Shown here: positions 61,559-64,000 of the stretch, piece by piece | Layout of the letters: every line of letters starts with the position of its first letter | How positions within the stretch are numbered: position 1 is the stretch's first letter | From: [Eubacterium] siraeum | Lineage (GTDB): Bacteria > Bacillota > Clostridia > Oscillospirales > Ruminococcaceae | Length of the DNA: 64,000 nt | Direction: 5' to 3' | Assembly: GCA_025150425.1 (NCBI GenBank) | Contig: CP102281.1 | Location: 1,426,001-1,490,000 of the forward strand | Notes under the pieces: model-generated | Database searches by the model: none | Seen by the model: only the letters and a program-made list of their open reading frames with translations | What the model was told of the DNA's origin: nothing | Program-made: the position numbers and the translations under genes

Positions 61559-63310
61559 ATGGTTAATATAAAGATTAACGGCATAGAGTACGCAGTCGAA
61601 GAAGGTACAACCATCCTTGAAGCCTGTCGTCAGAACGGCATCAGAATTCCTACTCTCTGCTGGTTAAAGGATATAAACGCAATCGGTGCGTGCCGTATCT
61701 GCGTGGTTGAAATGACAGGCGCAAGAAGCCTTGTTGCATCGTGCGTTTACCCGTTATCGAAATTTGATGAAGGCAAGAACATTCTGACGCACTCCCCTGC
61801 TGTATTACAGAGCAGAAAGATGACGTTACAGCTTCTGCTTTCAGATCACAATATGGACTGCCTTGCCTGCTCAAGAAACGGAAGCTGTGAGCTTCAGGAG
61901 CTGTGTAAGGAGCTTGGTGTTGACGATACGACATTTTTCGAGGGCGAGAAGAACGAGTACGATATTGACTACAGCTCGAAGCATATGTTCCGTGACAACA
62001 ACAAGTGCATTCACTGCCGCCGTTGTATCGCCGCTTGCGACAAGCTACAGGGTATAGGCGTAATCGGTGCAAACAACAGAGGCTTCAAGACAAGCATAGA
62101 CTGTGCATTTGACCTTGATCTTGCCGAGACTGCCTGCGTATCTTGCGGTCAGTGTATAACAGCTTGTCCTACAGGTGCGCTTGCAGAAAAGGACGATACG
62201 GACAAGGTATGGGACGCACTTGCTGATCCAGAAAAGGTAGTTGTTGTACAGACAGCTCCCGCAGTAAGAGCATCGCTCGGAGAGGCATTCGGCTATCCTA
62301 TGGGTACACCCGTAGAGGGCAAGATGGTTGCGGCTCTTCGCAGACTCGGCTTCAATGCCGTATTTGACACAAACTTCGGTGCAGACCTTACTATAATGGA
62401 AGAATCGCACGAATTCCTTGACAGAGTTACAAACGGCGGTGTACTTCCGATGATCACATCATGTTCACCCGGCTGGATAAGATTCTGCGAGGCTTACTTC
62501 CCCGAATTTATCCCCAACCTTTCTTCCTGCAAATCTCCTCAGCAGATGAACGGCGCTATCACAAAGACATACTGGGCAAAGAAGATGGGAATTGACCCCA
62601 AGAACATTGTAAGTGTTTCTGTGATGCCGTGTACAGCTAAGAAATTTGAGATAGGCAGAGAGGATCAGTCTGCAGCAGGCGTTCCCGATGTTGATATTTC
62701 AATCACAACAAGAGAGCTTGTCAAGATGATAAACCGTGCGGGCTTACGCTTCAGAGATCTGCCCGACGAGGTTGCCGATTCGCCTTTAGGAAACGGCACA
62801 GGCGCCGCTGTTATATTCGGTGCTACGGGCGGCGTTATGGAAGCGGCTCTTCGTACAGCTGTATGGAAGCTGACAGGCGAAGCTGCAGACAGCCCCGTTG
62901 AATTCAAGGATGTAAGAGGCGTTGAGGGTATCAAGACGGCTGAATACAAGGTAGGCGACCTTACTGTAAAGGTAGCTGTTGTATCAGGTCTTGCAAACGC
63001 TAAGAAGTTCCTTACGCAAGTAAAGAACGGCGAGGTAGAATGCCACTTCATCGAGATCATGGCTTGTCCCGGCGGATGTGTAAACGGCGGCGGTCAGGTT
63101 ATCCAGCCTGCAGATGTACGCAACTTTACCGATATCCGTGCAGAGCGTGCAAAGGCACTCTACAGCCTTGATGACGCAAACAAGCTCAGAAAGTCGCACG
63201 AAAGCCCCGATGTAAAGGAAGTATACGAAAACTTCCTCGGAGAACCCGGAAGCCACATTGCTCACGAGATTCTTCATACATCGTATAAGGCAAGTCACTT
63301 AAGCAAGTAA
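61559..63310 (+). CDS. hydA: [FeFe]-hydrogenase catalytic subunit HydA
   Basis: H2-evolving/oxidising subunit of 583 residues. From the N-terminus there is a plant-type [2Fe-2S] domain (CRQNGIRIPTLCWL, ACRIC), the His-ligated cluster (HNMDCLACSRNGSC), two [4Fe-4S] clusters (CIHCRRCIAAC, CVSCGQCITACP), then the H-domain with L1 TSCSPGW, L2 MPCTAKKFE and L3 MACPGGCVNGGG. It ends in the small-subunit-like tail. It needs HydE, HydF and HydG (13.4-17.2 kb). This is the trimeric NAD-linked type. Confidence 0.97.
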   Translation: MVNIKINGIEYAVEEGTTILEACRQNGIRIPTLCWLKDINAIGACRICVVEMTGARSLVASCVYPLSKFDEGKNILTHSPAVLQSRKMTLQLLLSDHNMDCLACSRNGSCELQELCKELGVDDTTFFEGEKNEYDIDYSSKHMFRDNNKCIHCRRCIAACDKLQGIGVIGANNRGFKTSIDCAFDLDLAETACVSCGQCITACPTGALAEKDDTDKVWDALADPEKVVVVQTAPAVRASLGEAFGYPMGTPVEGKMVAALRRLGFNAVFDTNFGADLTIMEESHEFLDRVTNGGVLPMITSCSPGWIRFCEAYFPEFIPNLSSCKSPQQMNGAITKTYWAKKMGIDPKNIVSVSVMPCTAKKFEIGREDQSAAGVPDVDISITTRELVKMINRAGLRFRDLPDEVADSPLGNGTGAAVIFGATGGVMEAALRTAVWKLTGEAADSPVEFKDVRGVEGIKTAEYKVGDLTVKVAVVSGLANAKKFLTQVKNGEVECHFIEIMACPGGCVNGGGQVIQPADVRNFTDIRAERAKALYSLDDANKLRKSHESPDVKEVYENFLGEPGSHIAHEILHTSYKASHLSK

Positions 63311-63326
63311 CAACCATTATATAACC

Positions 63327-63360
63327 GTAAACCGCTCTGCTGTACGGCAGGGCGGTTTAC
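63327..63360 (+). terminator. Terminator of the hydrogenase operon
   Basis: A 14-bp stem GTAAACCGCTCTGC/GCAGGGCGGTTTAC (one T.G pair) with loop TGTACG; the U-tract is short. Confidence 0.75.
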
Positions 63361-63551
63361 ATATTTCCGTACGGTTTACAGATAACATGACAGGTTTTTA
63401 GTTAACTAATTTTTAGCTAATAAGCTAAACTATGAAAATTGTTACATACATTTGTTTTTTCGAACATTTTTAAACAGAAAAAAGCAAGTTACACGGTTTT
63501 CATTAGCTAAATTGCACAATAATGTTGTATGAATTTTGACTATTATGTGAA
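63361..63551. other. AT-rich upstream region of the solute-binding lipoprotein
   Basis: AT-rich gene-free stretch with repeated TTAGCTAA-like words (63405-63425 and near 63505). No coding region. It could hold binding sites for a sugar-specific regulator. Confidence 0.4.
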
Positions 63552-63580
63552 TTGAATTAAGCGTTTCAATGTGGTACAAT
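63552..63580 (+). promoter_or_regulatory. Promoter of the solute-binding lipoprotein gene
   Basis: TTGAAT (63552-63557), 17 bp, TACAAT (63575-63580). AAGGAGG precedes the start. Confidence 0.68.
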
Positions 63581-63596
63581 CAATGTAACGAATGTG

Positions 63597-63610
63597 TGTA
63601 AACGATTGCA
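63597..63610 (+). promoter_or_regulatory. cre-like site (CcpA operator)
   Basis: TGTAAACGATTGCA fits the Gram-positive catabolite-responsive element (TGNAANCGNWNNCA). It lies just downstream of the likely start of transcription, a typical repressing position. Confidence 0.62.
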
Positions 63611-63638
63611 CGCATTACATTAAGGAGGTTTTTTTAAT

Positions 63639-64000
63639 ATGAATTTTAAAAGAATTCTTGCAGGCGTTATGGCCGGTGCTACCGCTATTTCTCTTGCAGC
63701 TTGTTCTAACAGCGGTAACGGCGGATTTGATTCCGACACCAATTCTACCGCTTCCAGTACAGAAACAACAATTGACGATGAGATTGAAAACCCCGTCAGC
63801 ATAGGCGACATAAGCATAGACGCAGGCGAAGAGGTTGAACCCGCAGAGCTCCAGTATCTCGGCAACTACGATATAACAACAGCCGGTGACGTAAAGCCTG
63901 CATATAAGTATTTCTCGGAACACTACGGCTGTACAATCAAATGTACAATAGTAGGATCGCTCCAGATACTTGAAAAGCTGACAACGGCTATTTCAGCCGG
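63639..64000 (+). CDS. Probable solute-binding lipoprotein (partial, runs off the edge)
   Basis: The first 120 residues of a lipoprotein: basic N-terminus MNFKRILAGVMAGATAIS and lipobox LAAC (Cys near residue 22), then a Ser/Thr/Gly/Asp-rich linker. The folded part starts near residue 70 (LQYLGNYDITTAGDVKPAYK), similar in style to bacterial extracellular solute-binding proteins of family 1, with a TVGSLQILEKLTTAISA-like start of the ligand-binding region. The stop is beyond 64000. A cre site upstream suggests catabolite control, so a sugar ligand is likely but not shown. Confidence 0.72.
   Translation, partial: MNFKRILAGVMAGATAISLAACSNSGNGGFDSDTNSTASSTETTIDDEIENPVSIGDISIDAGEEVEPAELQYLGNYDITTAGDVKPAYKYFSEHYGCTIKCTIVGSLQILEKLTTAISA

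Noticed and set aside
1-64000. tRNA, rRNA, prophage or conjugation genes
   Set aside because: None could be recognised by reading the intergenic regions and the proteins.

Overview
The window looks like a chromosomal segment of an anaerobic, spore-forming Firmicute of the Ruminococcaceae/Oscillospiraceae type. The reasons are sporulation genes (spmA, spmB, yabP, yabQ, a spoVB-like flippase, CotF-like coat proteins), an [FeFe]-hydrogenase with all three maturases, a cellobiose 2-epimerase closely resembling the Ruminococcus albus enzyme, clostridial-style strong promoters (TTGACA-17-TATAAT) and moderate GC. No rRNA, tRNA, phage module or CRISPR array was seen. The last gene runs off the right edge.

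Layout. 1-5.8 kb: ybeY-dgkA-era-recO-mutS2-HAD. 5.9-12.3 kb (minus): secA, then DUF1015, cellobiose 2-epimerase and an adaptor lipoprotein. 12.6-17.2 kb: comFB-like gene, then a long structured leader and the hydrogenase maturation operon (TM1266-like regulator, hydE, hydG, hydF). 17.2-20.5 kb: ybaK-like gene, spmB/spmA (minus), abrB, fba. 20.5-26.7 kb is the accessory region. It holds a candidate small RNA, a Xer-type tyrosine recombinase and a 4.5 kb block bounded by two direct 29-bp dif-like sites. All intact block genes lie on the minus strand: an AT-rich CoiA-like/Tudor-like protein, an LMW phosphatase, a uracil-DNA-glycosylase-fold protein and a double GNAT acetyltransferase. The block also carries a BspA-type LRR remnant and a truncated phosphatase copy. 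26.9-36.5 kb: hybrid histidine kinase, feoB, and an XRE regulator with a heterodimeric ABC exporter. 36.7-46.9 kb (mostly minus): maf, ppa, MATE pump, DMT transporter, then divIC-yabQ-yabP-rqcP-hupA, mazG, spoVB-like and coat-like genes. 47-57.9 kb: lepA-hemW-glgP, esterase, VOC protein, ANT(6)-like protein, metA, a phosphoglucomutase-like HAD, a GH13 glucanohydrolase and a DRTGG protein. 58-63.3 kb: the NADH-linked electron-bifurcating-type hydrogenase operon. 63.6 kb: a cre-site-preceded lipoprotein resembling a solute-binding protein.

How the genes work together. HydE, HydG and HydF build the H-cluster for HydA, which is encoded about 41 kb away with its NADH/FMN partner subunits. The sugar genes (epimerase, phosphorylase, GH13, aldolase, substrate-binding lipoprotein) feed glycolysis, whose reducing power would be released as H2 by that hydrogenase.

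The most unusual features are the dif-like-site-bounded cargo block beside its recombinase, and the leader of the GNAT gene inside it. That leader has a perfect promoter, an 18-codon leader ORF, an intrinsic terminator and a 12-bp competing pairing, which is the layout of ribosome-mediated attenuation in antibiotic-resistance genes. Two further leader or RNA candidates lie upstream of the hydrogenase maturation operon and between fba and the recombinase.
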